Part shown: piece after piece, positions 9,765 through 17,532 of the stretch | Layout of the letters: the number at the start of each line of letters is the position of its first letter | Numbering within the stretch: the stretch's first letter is position 1 | From: Candidatus Altimarinota bacterium | GTDB lineage: Bacteria; Patescibacteriota; Gracilibacteria; CAIRYL01; GCA-016699755 | Reading direction: 5' to 3' | NCBI GenBank assembly: GCA_025210675.1 | Contig: JAOARU010000010.1 | Coordinates: 1-35,119, forward strand | DNA: 35,119 nucleotides | Made by a program: the position numbers and the translations under genes | The notes under the pieces: model-generated | What the model saw: only the letters and a program-made list of their open reading frames with translations | Told to the model about the DNA's origin: nothing | Databases searched by the model: none

Positions 9765-9872
9765 CCATATGATTAGAGACGGTACTATAAACACTAGATT
9801 AATACATTAAAAACTCGGTTATTATCTCGATACTGTCGCAAGTCAGATTGAGATATATATATAACAAAACGC

Positions 9873-9962
9873 GGAGAGATGGCAGAGTGGTCGAATGCGA
9901 CGGTCTTGAAAACCGTTGTGGCGGCAACGTCACCGTGGGTTCGAATCCCACTCTCTCCGCCA
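9873..9962 (+). tRNA. tRNA-Ser(UGA), CCA encoded
   Basis: The acceptor stem GGAGAGA (9873-9879) pairs with TCTCTCC (9952-9958), followed by discriminator G9959 and an encoded CCA (9960-9962). The anticodon arm is ACGGT-CTTGAAA-ACCGT, giving anticodon TGA (serine, UCA codons). A long variable arm (GTGGCGGCAACGTCAC) and the T-arm GTGGGTTCGAATCCCAC complete a class II serine tRNA. It marks the boundary between housekeeping genes and the inserted element. Confidence 0.97.
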
Positions 9963-10119
9963 GAACATACACTAATGGCACCTGATTCCTTTCCACCCTA
10001 GTGGACAGTAATGAGGAGCTTTTGTGTATCTAAAGAATTTAAACCCTTTCTGGGATTGAGTTTAGTATTTCAAGGGTAGTAGACCTATAACCATATTTAG
10101 AATGAGCACTAAGGGCGGC
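9963..10119. other. Left edge of the inserted element, no gene seen
   Basis: The base composition changes here from T/G-rich host coding sequence to more balanced A/T-rich sequence. I see no ORF, tRNA or strong terminator. A weak inverted pair around 10049-10065 (ACCC / GGGA) lies downstream of the leftward genes and could be a poor terminator. Confidence 0.3.
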
Positions 10120-10494
10120 TTAGTATTTCCAAAAACCAATAGATATTAATGTCTTACGTACTGCCCAAAAGACAAAAACATGAATTAAAGGCCATGTTAC
10201 ACAATGAACAATTTCTCCTAATAAGTACTCAGGCAGTATTAAAACAAAGCTGTAATAGAAAAAATAAAGACCACTTCCAACAAAACTGTTAAAGAGAGGC
10301 GAAAAACCATTAGCTGAGTTGTAGTGTATTTTCCCATTTCTGGTTAGAAGCTCAAATAGAACCCAAGTTACGAGAATTACTCCAATCACTAAGTAGTGAC
10401 TTGATAGTTGGCTTATAATTTCCCAAGCAAAACTATTTATAGTTGAGTTTAGACTATTGGAGAGACTGCAAACATTTTCTAGCGAAGTATCCAT
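10120..10494 (-). CDS. Small multi-pass membrane protein, unknown
   Basis: 124 residues, not recognised. The hydrophilic N-terminus (about 20 residues) is followed by probable membrane segments at about 34-50 (LVIGVILVTWVLFEL), 66-86 (FNSFVGSGLYFFYYSFVLILP) and 92-110 (EIVHCVTWPLIHVFVFWAV), then a short basic tail. The ATG at 10494 follows the stop of the zinc/WYL-like frame after one base, so translation is probably coupled and the three leftward genes form one unit. In a helicase-nuclease cassette a small membrane protein could be an effector or anchor, but that is inference from context only. Confidence 0.7.
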   Translation of the reverse strand: MDTSLENVCSLSNSLNSTINSFAWEIISQLSSHYLVIGVILVTWVLFELLTRNGKIHYNSANGFSPLFNSFVGSGLYFFYYSFVLILPEYLLGEIVHCVTWPLIHVFVFWAVRKTLISIGFWKY

Positions 10495-10495
10495 A

Positions 10496-10960
10496 TTAAA
10501 CTTTTCTGATTCTATCTATTCGATATGTGTAAGCTCTTCTTCTATGACCATATCCAGAGAAGCATTGTATGTGATTCTCATCTATTATTCGGAAATTAGA
10601 GTAAGTAGTTGGACTTGTTTTGTCTTTGTAATAAAAACTTATGGTTCTACCAGATCTTTGGCATTGTTGTAAGTAAGAACGAATTTTTTCTATGGATACC
10701 TCTGGAGTAAAATTTTTATCAAAACTACTAATGGTTTCTAATCTTTTTCTTTTTACAGCTTCTAGGCCAAGTTTTTTTCTAAATGTATGAAGAATTCTAT
10801 TGTTTTCCTTTTCATAACAATACACACATAAATCAGTGTTTTTGAAAGGGAAATACTTTGCTTCATAAATCTCACCATGCCCTTCACAATAACGATTGTC
10901 TCCACTTCGGAGAGCATCAATATTTTGATGTAATTCTTCTAGAATTTCTGATTTTGAGAC
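10496..10960 (-). CDS. Zinc-ribbon plus WYL-like domain, probably a -1 frameshift extension of the helicase
   Basis: This frame has no ATG, GTG or TTG upstream of a GTG at 10825, which would cut through the metal site. Read from 10960, where a -1 shift in the helicase would enter, it gives 154 residues. First a cysteine/histidine cluster (CEGHGE, then CVYC about 26 residues later) suggests a zinc ribbon. After a basic helical stretch comes a C-terminal barrel-like segment (RTISFYYKD ... HIQCFSGYGHRRRAYTYRIDRIRKV) that resembles the end of WYL domains, which in other proteins bind ligands or nucleic acid and regulate defence genes. The WYL call is from pattern only. If the shift does not occur, the GTG form (109 residues) is the fallback. 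The next gene starts 1 nt after its stop. Confidence 0.6.
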   Translation of the reverse strand, partial: VSKSEILEELHQNIDALRSGDNRYCEGHGEIYEAKYFPFKNTDLCVYCYEKENNRILHTFRKKLGLEAVKRKRLETISSFDKNFTPEVSIEKIRSYLQQCQRSGRTISFYYKDKTSPTTYSNFRIIDENHIQCFSGYGHRRRAYTYRIDRIRKV

Positions 10961-13900
10961 TTTTTTTTTAGTAAAAGATTTGTAAGACGAACATTCAATG
11001 TTTCAATAGGATCTTCTCCTAAATTAAAACGGTTTATTCGAATAAATTTATATCCATAGCCTTCTAGAATTTTTTGACGATAGACGTCTTCATCTTTCAT
11101 ATAAAATTCGTAGTTTGAAGCGTTTACTTCAGATAAATCAGTAAAGTGTTCTTTAAATCCATCATATTCGATGATGATTTTTTGATTTTTAAAGATTAGT
11201 AGAAAATCAACTTTGTAAGCTGGATGACTATAAGTCTTATCTAGTTGTTTTAAGTATTTCCCAAGCTCAAATTGAGGAATAAACTCAATATCTTCTTTAT
11301 TGTTTTTATAGAATGGCGTTTCATAAAAGTATTTTTGAATTTTATGTTCCATCCCTGATTTTTCATCTGTTCCTCCAATAATTTGTTTCTTACCTTGTTC
11401 TAGCTCGTTCTGATAGTGAATTAAGGCAGTTTTTATTTCACCAGAGAATTCTTCAATTGGTTTACTCAGAACAAAGTGAATACATTCTTTTGCACGACTA
11501 AAGCCAACGTTTAACCGTTGAGCTTTAACGGTTCCCTCATATTCGTCATCACCAGCAGACAGATCTTTTGGAAAAATCCAAACGAGCTTATCTTTCTCTT
11601 TGGTTGCTACCATAGAATAAAATATATAATCACGTTCTTCTCCCTGACAGGTATCAAATGTCATAATTTTCAGTCGACATTTTTCAAATAACCAATCCCT
11701 TTCTGAAAGTGCATTTATTTTTTCCCATAGCAATGAGACTTGTTCTCTATGAGGAGTGATAATTCCCAAACTTTGTTCTATATCGTTCTCTTTAAGCTCT
11801 TTTAATTTTTCAATAATAAAGTTGGCCTCTAATTCGTTTGTATTTTTTGTTTCATCCAACAACCCATCATGATCTATAACCTCAAATTTTATAACTTCAT
11901 CGATAGGCTTTCCTCGAACCTTCATACATTGAAGCTGGTTACCATAGAAATACTTATCAGAATAAGAAATAATTTCTGGGTAACAACGGAAGTGCTTCTT
12001 GAGAAGACATTCATAATTACGGATAAATCGAGTGAACTTAAGAATTGAATTCTTTATATCAAAATTATCTTTAATTTTATTCATCCAACCGAATGTATCT
12101 TCTCCGTTTATTCGTTCGTCTTTAAAAGTTTTTTGAATATTGCTCTTATACTGTTGGTTTGTAACCTTGCTGGCATTATTCGACTTAACATTTGAAAATT
12201 GTTTATCGTCCCCAAGAATGACTATTTTCTTTCCTCTAATAAGTGCTGGTAACGCTTGAGCAATACTAACCTGAGAAGCTTCATCAATAATTATTAAATC
12301 AAACAGATCTTTCTCTAGGGGAATAAACTCTCCATAATCTCTAATTCCAGCAAGAATACAGGGGAAAGCTTTTTTTAAGTTTTCAAATAATCCTTTTGGG
12401 AATTTTTCTTTGTTTTTGATGATGTTTTTTAAGGTATTAGCCTCACTCGCATTGTTATCTACGTACTCAATGATTCTTTTGTCTAAGAAATGAGTCATTT
12501 CAGCGGTAACAAGTTCTTCAACTTCGTGTATAGACTTAGCATAAAGATCTTTAGGCTGATTTTTGAAACCCTCTTCAAGTAAATTTTTAACCCTTTTTAG
12601 TTCTAAATATTTTTGAAGATTTTCATTTTTAAGAAGATCTTTTGCCTTTTGGGACATACTTTTTAGTGACTCAAATTCTGACGGTTGTAGTTTTTTTATC
12701 GTATTGTTAAATTCTTCAGGATCTTCTAACTCTTTAAAAACATAAGAAAACAAGTCATAAGCCTTTTGAAGTGTTGTGATTTCTTTTTCAGGGTTTTCTA
12801 TTCCAAAAAATGGAAAGGTTTCTTTAAATTCTCTTGTGGCTTTTGTAATGTTTCCATCTTGGAATAAGTAGCCCAATAATGGTCGTTTAAGTTTTTCTAA
12901 TTTATTAATGTAAGTAAGGAAAACATCTAATGCACTTGCTGGATCTTCATCTTCAAAAGAGAACTGATCAAGAGTTGACGCTTCAAATTTATCAGAAAAG
13001 AATTTTTGAGCATTTATTATGATTTGCTCAATTTGTAACAAATTTTCTATATCTGACTTTTCACAATTTTCTAGAGTTAAATAATTGGATATCTGCTCTA
13101 ACAGATCTTTTTCATCTTTTGTGAGACTGGTAGTTACATCAATATTTTCAAAATAGAAGGATACATCCTCCATACTTATATTTTCATAGAACTTTATGTT
13201 TTCTTCTAAATTTTGTTTTGAAGCTTCAATTAAATCTACTTTTCTTCCAGTATATTGATCTTTTTTATGCTTATAAACTCTATAATGCTCCTTGAGCTGG
13301 TTCATTGTTTGTTCTCCAACTATTTTGTAGAATTTATTTCCTGTTTTCCCAAGTCTTAAAATTGGATTTTGAAAACCATCTTCATGGCGAACTTTATTTA
13401 ATGTTTCTGATATTTTATCTTCTACAACATCAAGGGCTTCTTTCTTATCCGAGAGAACCAAAACAGATTTTTCTTCTAATAAAGCCTTACAGATGATGGC
13501 TGTAATAGTATGACTTTTTCCTGTTCCAGGTGGACCTTCAAGAATTAGGAATTTGCAATTTTCTTTTTGTAAAGCCGTTAAGACCTGCTTTTGTTCATCA
13601 TTTAATGGAATAGGACTTTCAACCGTTAGTTTTTGAGCAATATCACTATTGTGCCATTCATCACCAACTTCTTCCATAAAAGCTCTTGGGTTCTCTTCCA
13701 CAAAACCATTTAGAAGTGTTGAAAAACTGGCTAGTAAATCTTCGTTTCCTAATATCTCTTCATAATCATTGATTAGTGCTTCATCTGAACGATCAAAAAG
13801 AAACAAATATGATTTATTTGAGAGATAAGTAAGTAGGTTTATACTCTTTTGCAAGTCTGATTTTTGGACATCAATACTTCGGTTTAACTCAAAGAAGTTT

Positions 13901-14931
13901 TCAATCTTTTGTATAATATTTGTCAGTGTTGGTAAAAAGGGATTCTCTTCGTTTATGTACAAAATACGCTCAAAGCTACCAGCCAGAGTGTCTTTTTTTC
14001 CAAATTGTTGATTAAATTCTTGAACAACAAAGTCTATTGCTTTGGTATTAACATATACTCTTTTTTCAAAATTAAAGATGAACTTATTTTCTTCCTTTTG
14101 AATCCCTACAGGAATATAAAACACTGGAAACTTTTCTTTTCCTAGAGCTATTTCATAAAAGTATAGATAGACCTCTGTCTTATCAATAAGTTGGTTGTTT
14201 CTATAAATTTGATATAAATCGTAGAAAGCATCACTTACCGATATCTCCTCGAAGAACTTTACCAAATTTTTCTTAAGAGTTGGTAAAGTTAAAATTGTTT
14301 TAAGAGACTCTTCGAGATTAAAATCTTCTTTTTCTTGAAAATATTGTTGTAACATTTCCATATATTGATTTTCAAAGACTGCAAAGAGAGCTTCAATTAT
14401 CTCTGCTTCTAATTGAAATTTGCTGTTTTCATCAGCTAAGTCTAAATTTTCTAAAGGCTTATCCAAATCATCTAAAAAGGGTAAAACAAAAATTCTTCCT
14501 AAAAACTGTTTAGTGTCATCTTTGGCTTCTTCTAAAAATTTGTCATATTCTTTGGCATATATTGCAAGCTTTTCTTCTAAGTCTGTTTGTATTTCTTTAA
14601 TAGCTTTTACAAGTGATTCTTCTTCTATTTTATCAACTCGACCTTTAATTAGTTTTAATAAAGCATCAGGAATATTGTTTGTATAACCACCTTTTTTAAT
14701 CGTTATTGAATCTTTTTTAAATCCACTATTGAAAAGAGTTACTAAATCTTTTTTTAGTTTAGGGTACTTTTCTAAATCAAAACCAACTTTTAAATCTTTA
14801 ACTGTTTTTTTAATTGTGTTTCGTTTTGGAATTCTTCGCTTTTTAAAATCTGTTTCCAAAAAACTCATAAAGTATTTACCAACTTCTTTTACAAATAGGT
14901 TCTCTGATGGATTTTTTATATTATTACTCAT
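10939..14931 (-). CDS. Large SF1 (Upf1-like) helicase with C-terminal PD-(D/E)XK-type nuclease domain
   Basis: 1330-residue protein. A long N-terminal region without known motifs precedes an SF1 helicase core. Motif I is LEGPPGTGKSHT (about 465); motif II DEASQ in LIIIDEASQVSIAQALPAL (about 882); motif III ILGDDKQFS. Later motifs are KHFRCYPEIISYSDKYFY, IMTFDTCQGEERDYIFYSM and RLNVGFSRAKECIHFV (about 1145). The AAA insert between Walker A and B has helical, coiled-coil-like sequence (about 560-830). The C-terminus (about 1225-1310) has AYKVDFLLIFKNQKIIIEYDG ending in GYGYKFIRIN, matching the DUF559/Vsr-like nuclease fold with D-ExK-type residues. Such helicase-nuclease fusions are frequent in prokaryotic defence loci; a defence role here is inference. 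Its frame ends at an A9 run that may shift into the next ORF. Confidence 0.82.
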   Translation of the reverse strand: MSNNIKNPSENLFVKEVGKYFMSFLETDFKKRRIPKRNTIKKTVKDLKVGFDLEKYPKLKKDLVTLFNSGFKKDSITIKKGGYTNNIPDALLKLIKGRVDKIEEESLVKAIKEIQTDLEEKLAIYAKEYDKFLEEAKDDTKQFLGRIFVLPFLDDLDKPLENLDLADENSKFQLEAEIIEALFAVFENQYMEMLQQYFQEKEDFNLEESLKTILTLPTLKKNLVKFFEEISVSDAFYDLYQIYRNNQLIDKTEVYLYFYEIALGKEKFPVFYIPVGIQKEENKFIFNFEKRVYVNTKAIDFVVQEFNQQFGKKDTLAGSFERILYINEENPFLPTLTNIIQKIENFFELNRSIDVQKSDLQKSINLLTYLSNKSYLFLFDRSDEALINDYEEILGNEDLLASFSTLLNGFVEENPRAFMEEVGDEWHNSDIAQKLTVESPIPLNDEQKQVLTALQKENCKFLILEGPPGTGKSHTITAIICKALLEEKSVLVLSDKKEALDVVEDKISETLNKVRHEDGFQNPILRLGKTGNKFYKIVGEQTMNQLKEHYRVYKHKKDQYTGRKVDLIEASKQNLEENIKFYENISMEDVSFYFENIDVTTSLTKDEKDLLEQISNYLTLENCEKSDIENLLQIEQIIINAQKFFSDKFEASTLDQFSFEDEDPASALDVFLTYINKLEKLKRPLLGYLFQDGNITKATREFKETFPFFGIENPEKEITTLQKAYDLFSYVFKELEDPEEFNNTIKKLQPSEFESLKSMSQKAKDLLKNENLQKYLELKRVKNLLEEGFKNQPKDLYAKSIHEVEELVTAEMTHFLDKRIIEYVDNNASEANTLKNIIKNKEKFPKGLFENLKKAFPCILAGIRDYGEFIPLEKDLFDLIIIDEASQVSIAQALPALIRGKKIVILGDDKQFSNVKSNNASKVTNQQYKSNIQKTFKDERINGEDTFGWMNKIKDNFDIKNSILKFTRFIRNYECLLKKHFRCYPEIISYSDKYFYGNQLQCMKVRGKPIDEVIKFEVIDHDGLLDETKNTNELEANFIIEKLKELKENDIEQSLGIITPHREQVSLLWEKINALSERDWLFEKCRLKIMTFDTCQGEERDYIFYSMVATKEKDKLVWIFPKDLSAGDDEYEGTVKAQRLNVGFSRAKECIHFVLSKPIEEFSGEIKTALIHYQNELEQGKKQIIGGTDEKSGMEHKIQKYFYETPFYKNNKEDIEFIPQFELGKYLKQLDKTYSHPAYKVDFLLIFKNQKIIIEYDGFKEHFTDLSEVNASNYEFYMKDEDVYRQKILEGYGYKFIRINRFNLGEDPIETLNVRLTNLLLKKKSQNQKF
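10960..10969 (-). promoter_or_regulatory. Candidate -1 ribosomal frameshift site (A9 run, A AAA AAG)
   Basis: Near the helicase 3' end the mRNA reads CTA AAA AAA AAG TCT in the helicase frame. A AAA AAG (10966 to 10960) is the same heptamer, in the same phase, as the E. coli dnaX frameshift site; A AAA AAA also occurs three bases earlier. The zero frame ends at TAG (10941-10939) six codons later, while the -1 frame stays open for 154 codons. A small hairpin TCTCC-GAAGT-GGAGA lies about 50 nt downstream. I see no strong Shine-Dalgarno-like stimulator upstream. Confidence 0.5.
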
Positions 14932-14961
14932 TATTCACTGATAAGTTCATCAATAGTTATT

Positions 14962-14981
14962 AACTCTCTTGGAAAAGAGTT
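14962..14981 (-). promoter_or_regulatory. Inverted repeat at the helicase start region
   Basis: AACTCT (14962-14967) and AGAGTT (14976-14981) form a six-base inverted repeat around CTTGGAAA, just downstream of a promoter-like pair and about 30 bp before the helicase ATG. It could be a repressor operator or a leader hairpin. Confidence 0.4.
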
Positions 14982-15008
14982 TTATATTAAAGATTTTGTT
15001 ATTGTCAT
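14981..15008 (-). promoter_or_regulatory. Putative promoter of the helicase cassette
   Basis: On the minus strand ATGACA (15008-15003), a 16-nt spacer and TATAAA (14986-14981), one mismatch from consensus in each box. It would start transcription near 14974, about 40 nt before the helicase ATG. A second candidate lies upstream: TTGTAA (15093-15088), 17 nt, TATTAT (15070-15065), close to the end of the recombinase gene. Confidence 0.45.
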
Positions 15009-15100
15009 TCTTTGACTTTTCTCTCTCTAATTCTAGGAAATTACATTCCCCATAAGATACAAACATAATAATGTTTTTATATAATTTTTACAAACGACCT

Positions 15101-16327
15101 TTACTCCAAAATAATTAATCCATTCTTAATCTTTAGCTTATCTTTAAAGCTTCTCAAAATATCAGATTTTTCTTTGTTTGATCCATCCTTGAGAATCCCG
15201 ACTAAGTACTCTTGAATCGTAATTGGATTGTCTGCGGATCTATATCGATTTATTTTTTCTAGATCATCCTTAATACGTCTATTAAGTCTTAAGTGTTCGG
15301 CTTTTACGGCTACTACAATTTTAGCTACTTCATCGAATAATTTCTCTTCCCGAATATACTTACACTGACATTTTCTCGTACCACCGTATTTGTTACATTT
15401 GTAGTAGGTGTATTCTTTGCCGTGTCGGTTTATGTGAGCGGTTCCACTTACGCCTGAGCCACAATCGGCACACTTTAAAATCTTGCTGAAGAAGAAATCT
15501 TTACGCCCCCATTTTCCTTTCTTACAGGTTTTCAGATTCGCTTGAGCTTTATCAAAAAGTTCTTTGGTAATGATTGGTTTATGAATTCCCTGATATATTA
15601 ATCCGCCATAACTGAACTCTCCATAATAAAAGGTTTCTTTTAGGATTTTGTAAGTCAGACTCAGTCCCACTACTTTTCCTGTGATACTTCTGAAGCCTTC
15701 ATCTTCTAAGTATTCTTTTACCTGTCTTCCGCTCAAGTTGTTGTGGGCGACATATTCAAAAGCCTTTTTAATAAACGGAGCACGTTCTTCGTCTAGTTCT
15801 ATCGTGCTGACTTCTCCATATTTTGCTCCTCGTACTAGTTTGTAACCAATTGGAACGGGTCCAGGTCTCACACCCATTTCGCATTTGGTTCGTTGCCCTC
15901 GTTTTACGTTCTTAGATCTATTATCGTTCTCTAGTTTTGCTTGAGAACAGAGAATCATGAGAAGGAATTTTTCATCTGGGGTATTAGTAAAACCTTGCCC
16001 ACTGGTTTTAATTTTTACTAGTACTTTCTGATCCATCATATCGACCAGTCTTCCTAAATCTCCAGCATTCCGACTCAGTCTATCTGGGGCCCATGTCAGA
16101 ATGGCATTAAACCGTCCTTCCTGTAGACCTTCCAAGAGCTGAATAAATCCTGCTCTTTTTCCAGAATCTTTGGCGGATTTACTTTCTTGTATTCGTTCTA
16201 CAATATTGAGTCCTTGTTTCTCCGCAATGCGTTCCATTTCGGTTATTTGTGACCCGATTGATAGAGCTTGTTTTTCATCTGATTCAGATGATTTACGAGC
16301 GTATAAACAGTAATTTAGTTCTTCCAT
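15101..16327 (-). CDS. Large serine recombinase (site-specific integrase)
   Basis: 408-residue recombinase that would catalyse integration and excision of the element through a serine-DNA intermediate. The N-terminal catalytic domain has YARKSSESDEKQALSIGSQ, with the nucleophilic serine near residue 13-14, and the arginine motif APDRLSRNAGDLGRLVDMM at about 80-98. The recombinase domain follows (KCEMGVRPGPVPIGYKLVRG onward, about 150-260). A zinc ribbon CADCGSGVSGTAH ... YYKCNKYGGTRKCQCKYI sits at about 285-325, then a coiled-coil-like tail. The length is short for a phage integrase (often 450-600), but all parts are present. Its ATG is preceded by a perfect 19-bp palindrome. It is the only recombinase in the window and probably mobilises this element. 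Confidence 0.93.
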   Translation of the reverse strand: MEELNYCLYARKSSESDEKQALSIGSQITEMERIAEKQGLNIVERIQESKSAKDSGKRAGFIQLLEGLQEGRFNAILTWAPDRLSRNAGDLGRLVDMMDQKVLVKIKTSGQGFTNTPDEKFLLMILCSQAKLENDNRSKNVKRGQRTKCEMGVRPGPVPIGYKLVRGAKYGEVSTIELDEERAPFIKKAFEYVAHNNLSGRQVKEYLEDEGFRSITGKVVGLSLTYKILKETFYYGEFSYGGLIYQGIHKPIITKELFDKAQANLKTCKKGKWGRKDFFFSKILKCADCGSGVSGTAHINRHGKEYTYYKCNKYGGTRKCQCKYIREEKLFDEVAKIVVAVKAEHLRLNRRIKDDLEKINRYRSADNPITIQEYLVGILKDGSNKEKSDILRSFKDKLKIKNGLIILE

Positions 16328-16331
16328 TTTT

Positions 16332-16350
16332 TGAATAAATTATTTATTCA
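16332..16350. promoter_or_regulatory. Perfect 19-bp palindrome upstream of the recombinase
   Basis: TGAATAAAT-T-ATTTATTCA is a perfect inverted repeat with 9-bp arms, 4 bp upstream of the recombinase ATG (16327). Its position over the translation start region fits an operator for self-repression or an mRNA hairpin blocking translation. Confidence 0.5.
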
Positions 16351-16368
16351 TATTAATGACAAACAAGG

Positions 16369-16460
16369 TTATTGAGTCTAGACTTTTTTCCCTCTAAAAG
16401 CTGATATAAAGACTTTTACAAAAATCCTGATTCTGCTATATTTATCTTGCGACTCAATAA
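16369..16460. promoter_or_regulatory. 10-bp inverted repeat flanking the divergent promoter region
   Basis: TTATTGAGTC (16369-16378) and GACTCAATAA (16451-16460) are exact reverse complements 72 bp apart and bracket the promoter of the structured RNA. A related copy, TTATTGGGTC, lies at 16570-16579 inside that RNA. The sites could be operators for one regulator, or the second and third could pair in the RNA. Confidence 0.5.
16415..16442 (+). promoter_or_regulatory. Strong promoter for structured RNA R1
   Basis: TTTACA (16415-16420), a 16-nt spacer and TATATT (16437-16442), with TGC directly before the -10 (extended -10, TGCTATATT). Predicted start near 16449, right at the 5' helix strand of the RNA. 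Confidence 0.65.
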
Positions 16461-16622
16461 TGATTTATTTTAAAAACCCTAACCGGCGAAAGGTGCTTGT
16501 ACCTACCCGAATGGATGCCCACAAGAATGAGGGCAGTTCTCTTCATTGAGGTATCCATAGGGTATGTTGTTATTGGGTCGCACCTTGACGCAACTGCCCT
16601 CACTTTGTGGTGATGGTTTTTT
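16451..16622 (+). ncRNA. Candidate pseudoknotted leader RNA or riboswitch-like element (R1)
   Basis: A GC-rich island between AT-rich sequence. Pairings found by eye: A, TGAGGGCAGTT (16528-16538) with AACTGCCCTCA (16592-16602), extended by CCACAA/TTGTGG (16519-16524 / 16605-16610); B, AAGGTGC (16490-16496) with GCACCTT (16580-16586); C, TACCC plus ATGGAT (16504-16516) with ATCCAT plus GGGTA (16553-16564); D, GACTCAATAA (16451-16460) with TTATTGGGTC (16570-16579, one G-U). B and C are nested, while A crosses both: a pseudoknot. D also crosses B. Helix A is followed after six bases by T6, GTG and T5, so it may end the transcript, 32 nt before the next ATG. It has its own promoter. I do not recognise it as a known family. 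Confidence 0.65.
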
Positions 16623-16653
16623 GTGTTTTTCAATTTTTTAATTTTTTCACATC

Positions 16654-17532
16654 ATGAAAAACAACACGCCAGTAGGAACGGATAAAACGCCTCCTAAAAA
16701 ATCTACATTTGTTTCAGTTTTACAATGGATATTTGTTTTAGGTATTGGATTACCAATGACTTTAGCTTTTATCTCAGGTTTTACCGAAGATGAAACTGCA
16801 TCTCCAAAAGAAGTAATAACAACAAGCGAAGATAAGGTTCAACCAGTTGAGTATACAATTATCAAATCAGAAGACGAAAGTCACAAAGCGCTTGGTAATA
16901 AATTACTTTCTCAGTATTCAGCGCAAGAACTAAACAATTTACCGATTGATAAAAAGTTTGGGTATAGCATCATTGTATCCCCACAGATAAAAGAAAAAGA
17001 AGTAGTACCAACCATTGATAAAATTATTAAAGACCTTACTTCAAAAGATGGTGATCTAGATGAAATAACCTTGTTTCTCTACAGTGATGAATCGATTGCT
17101 AAAAACGGACTCTATGATGTGGCTCGTGCCACATGGGCACCATACGGAAAGCTTGGAAACATGACTCCAGAAATTGCTAGAAGTAATGACCGTAGTTCAT
17201 ACAAAACAACTTATGATATCAAGGAAAACCTAGAAACCTATTTAGCTAAACGAGGTGAATCAGAGGAAAAATTTGTACTTACCGAAGAACAAAGAAGAAC
17301 TTTCTTTAAAGAAGTTGGAAAAGCAGAACGAAGAGCTTCAGATGAAGCTAATGCCAAATACCCAATTAATAACTGGGAAGATAAGGCTGAGCTCACAAGA
17401 AATATGGATTACCTCTATCAACTTGAAGAAAAGTATCGAGCAGAGGTTTTTAAAAAATATGGCATTACAGATAATCAATACACTGAAATCATCACAGAAG
17501 GAATGGAAGAAAACTGGGAAATTGGGTTCTAA
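16654..17532 (+). CDS. Membrane-anchored protein of unknown function
   Basis: 292 residues. A short basic, proline-rich N-terminus (DKTPPKKS) is followed by one membrane helix at about residues 20-41 (VLQWIFVLGIGLPMTLAFISGF), then an acidic, threonine/serine-rich linker and a soluble domain from about 65. That domain has alternating strand and helix character (FGYSIIVSPQIKEKEVVPTIDKII ... DEITLFLYSDESIAKNGLYDVARATWAPYGK), distantly recalling small DUFs of secreted or phage-encoded proteins. A helical charged tail follows. I do not recognise a function. It is the only rightward gene in this part of the element. Structured RNA R1 is its 5' leader, and its stop overlaps the terminase stop by four bases in convergent orientation (17529-17532). 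Confidence 0.75.
   Translation: MKNNTPVGTDKTPPKKSTFVSVLQWIFVLGIGLPMTLAFISGFTEDETASPKEVITTSEDKVQPVEYTIIKSEDESHKALGNKLLSQYSAQELNNLPIDKKFGYSIIVSPQIKEKEVVPTIDKIIKDLTSKDGDLDEITLFLYSDESIAKNGLYDVARATWAPYGKLGNMTPEIARSNDRSSYKTTYDIKENLETYLAKRGESEEKFVLTEEQRRTFFKEVGKAERRASDEANAKYPINNWEDKAELTRNMDYLYQLEEKYRAEVFKKYGITDNQYTEIITEGMEENWEIGF

Noticed and set aside
9799-9996. 65-codon frame on the minus strand across tRNA-Ser
   Set aside because: It contains the ERVGFEPT-type string that arises from translating a tRNA-Ser in antisense; a known false gene.
9963-9999. Element integration into the tRNA-Ser 3' end
   Set aside because: No copy of the tRNA 3' end is visible at the other side, and serine recombinases use short core sites that cannot be recognised from one genome.
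16451-16602. HDV-like self-cleaving ribozyme for R1
   Set aside because: The crossing of the first two helices recalls HDV, but strand spacings, the length and the missing short P3/P1.1 core do not fit.
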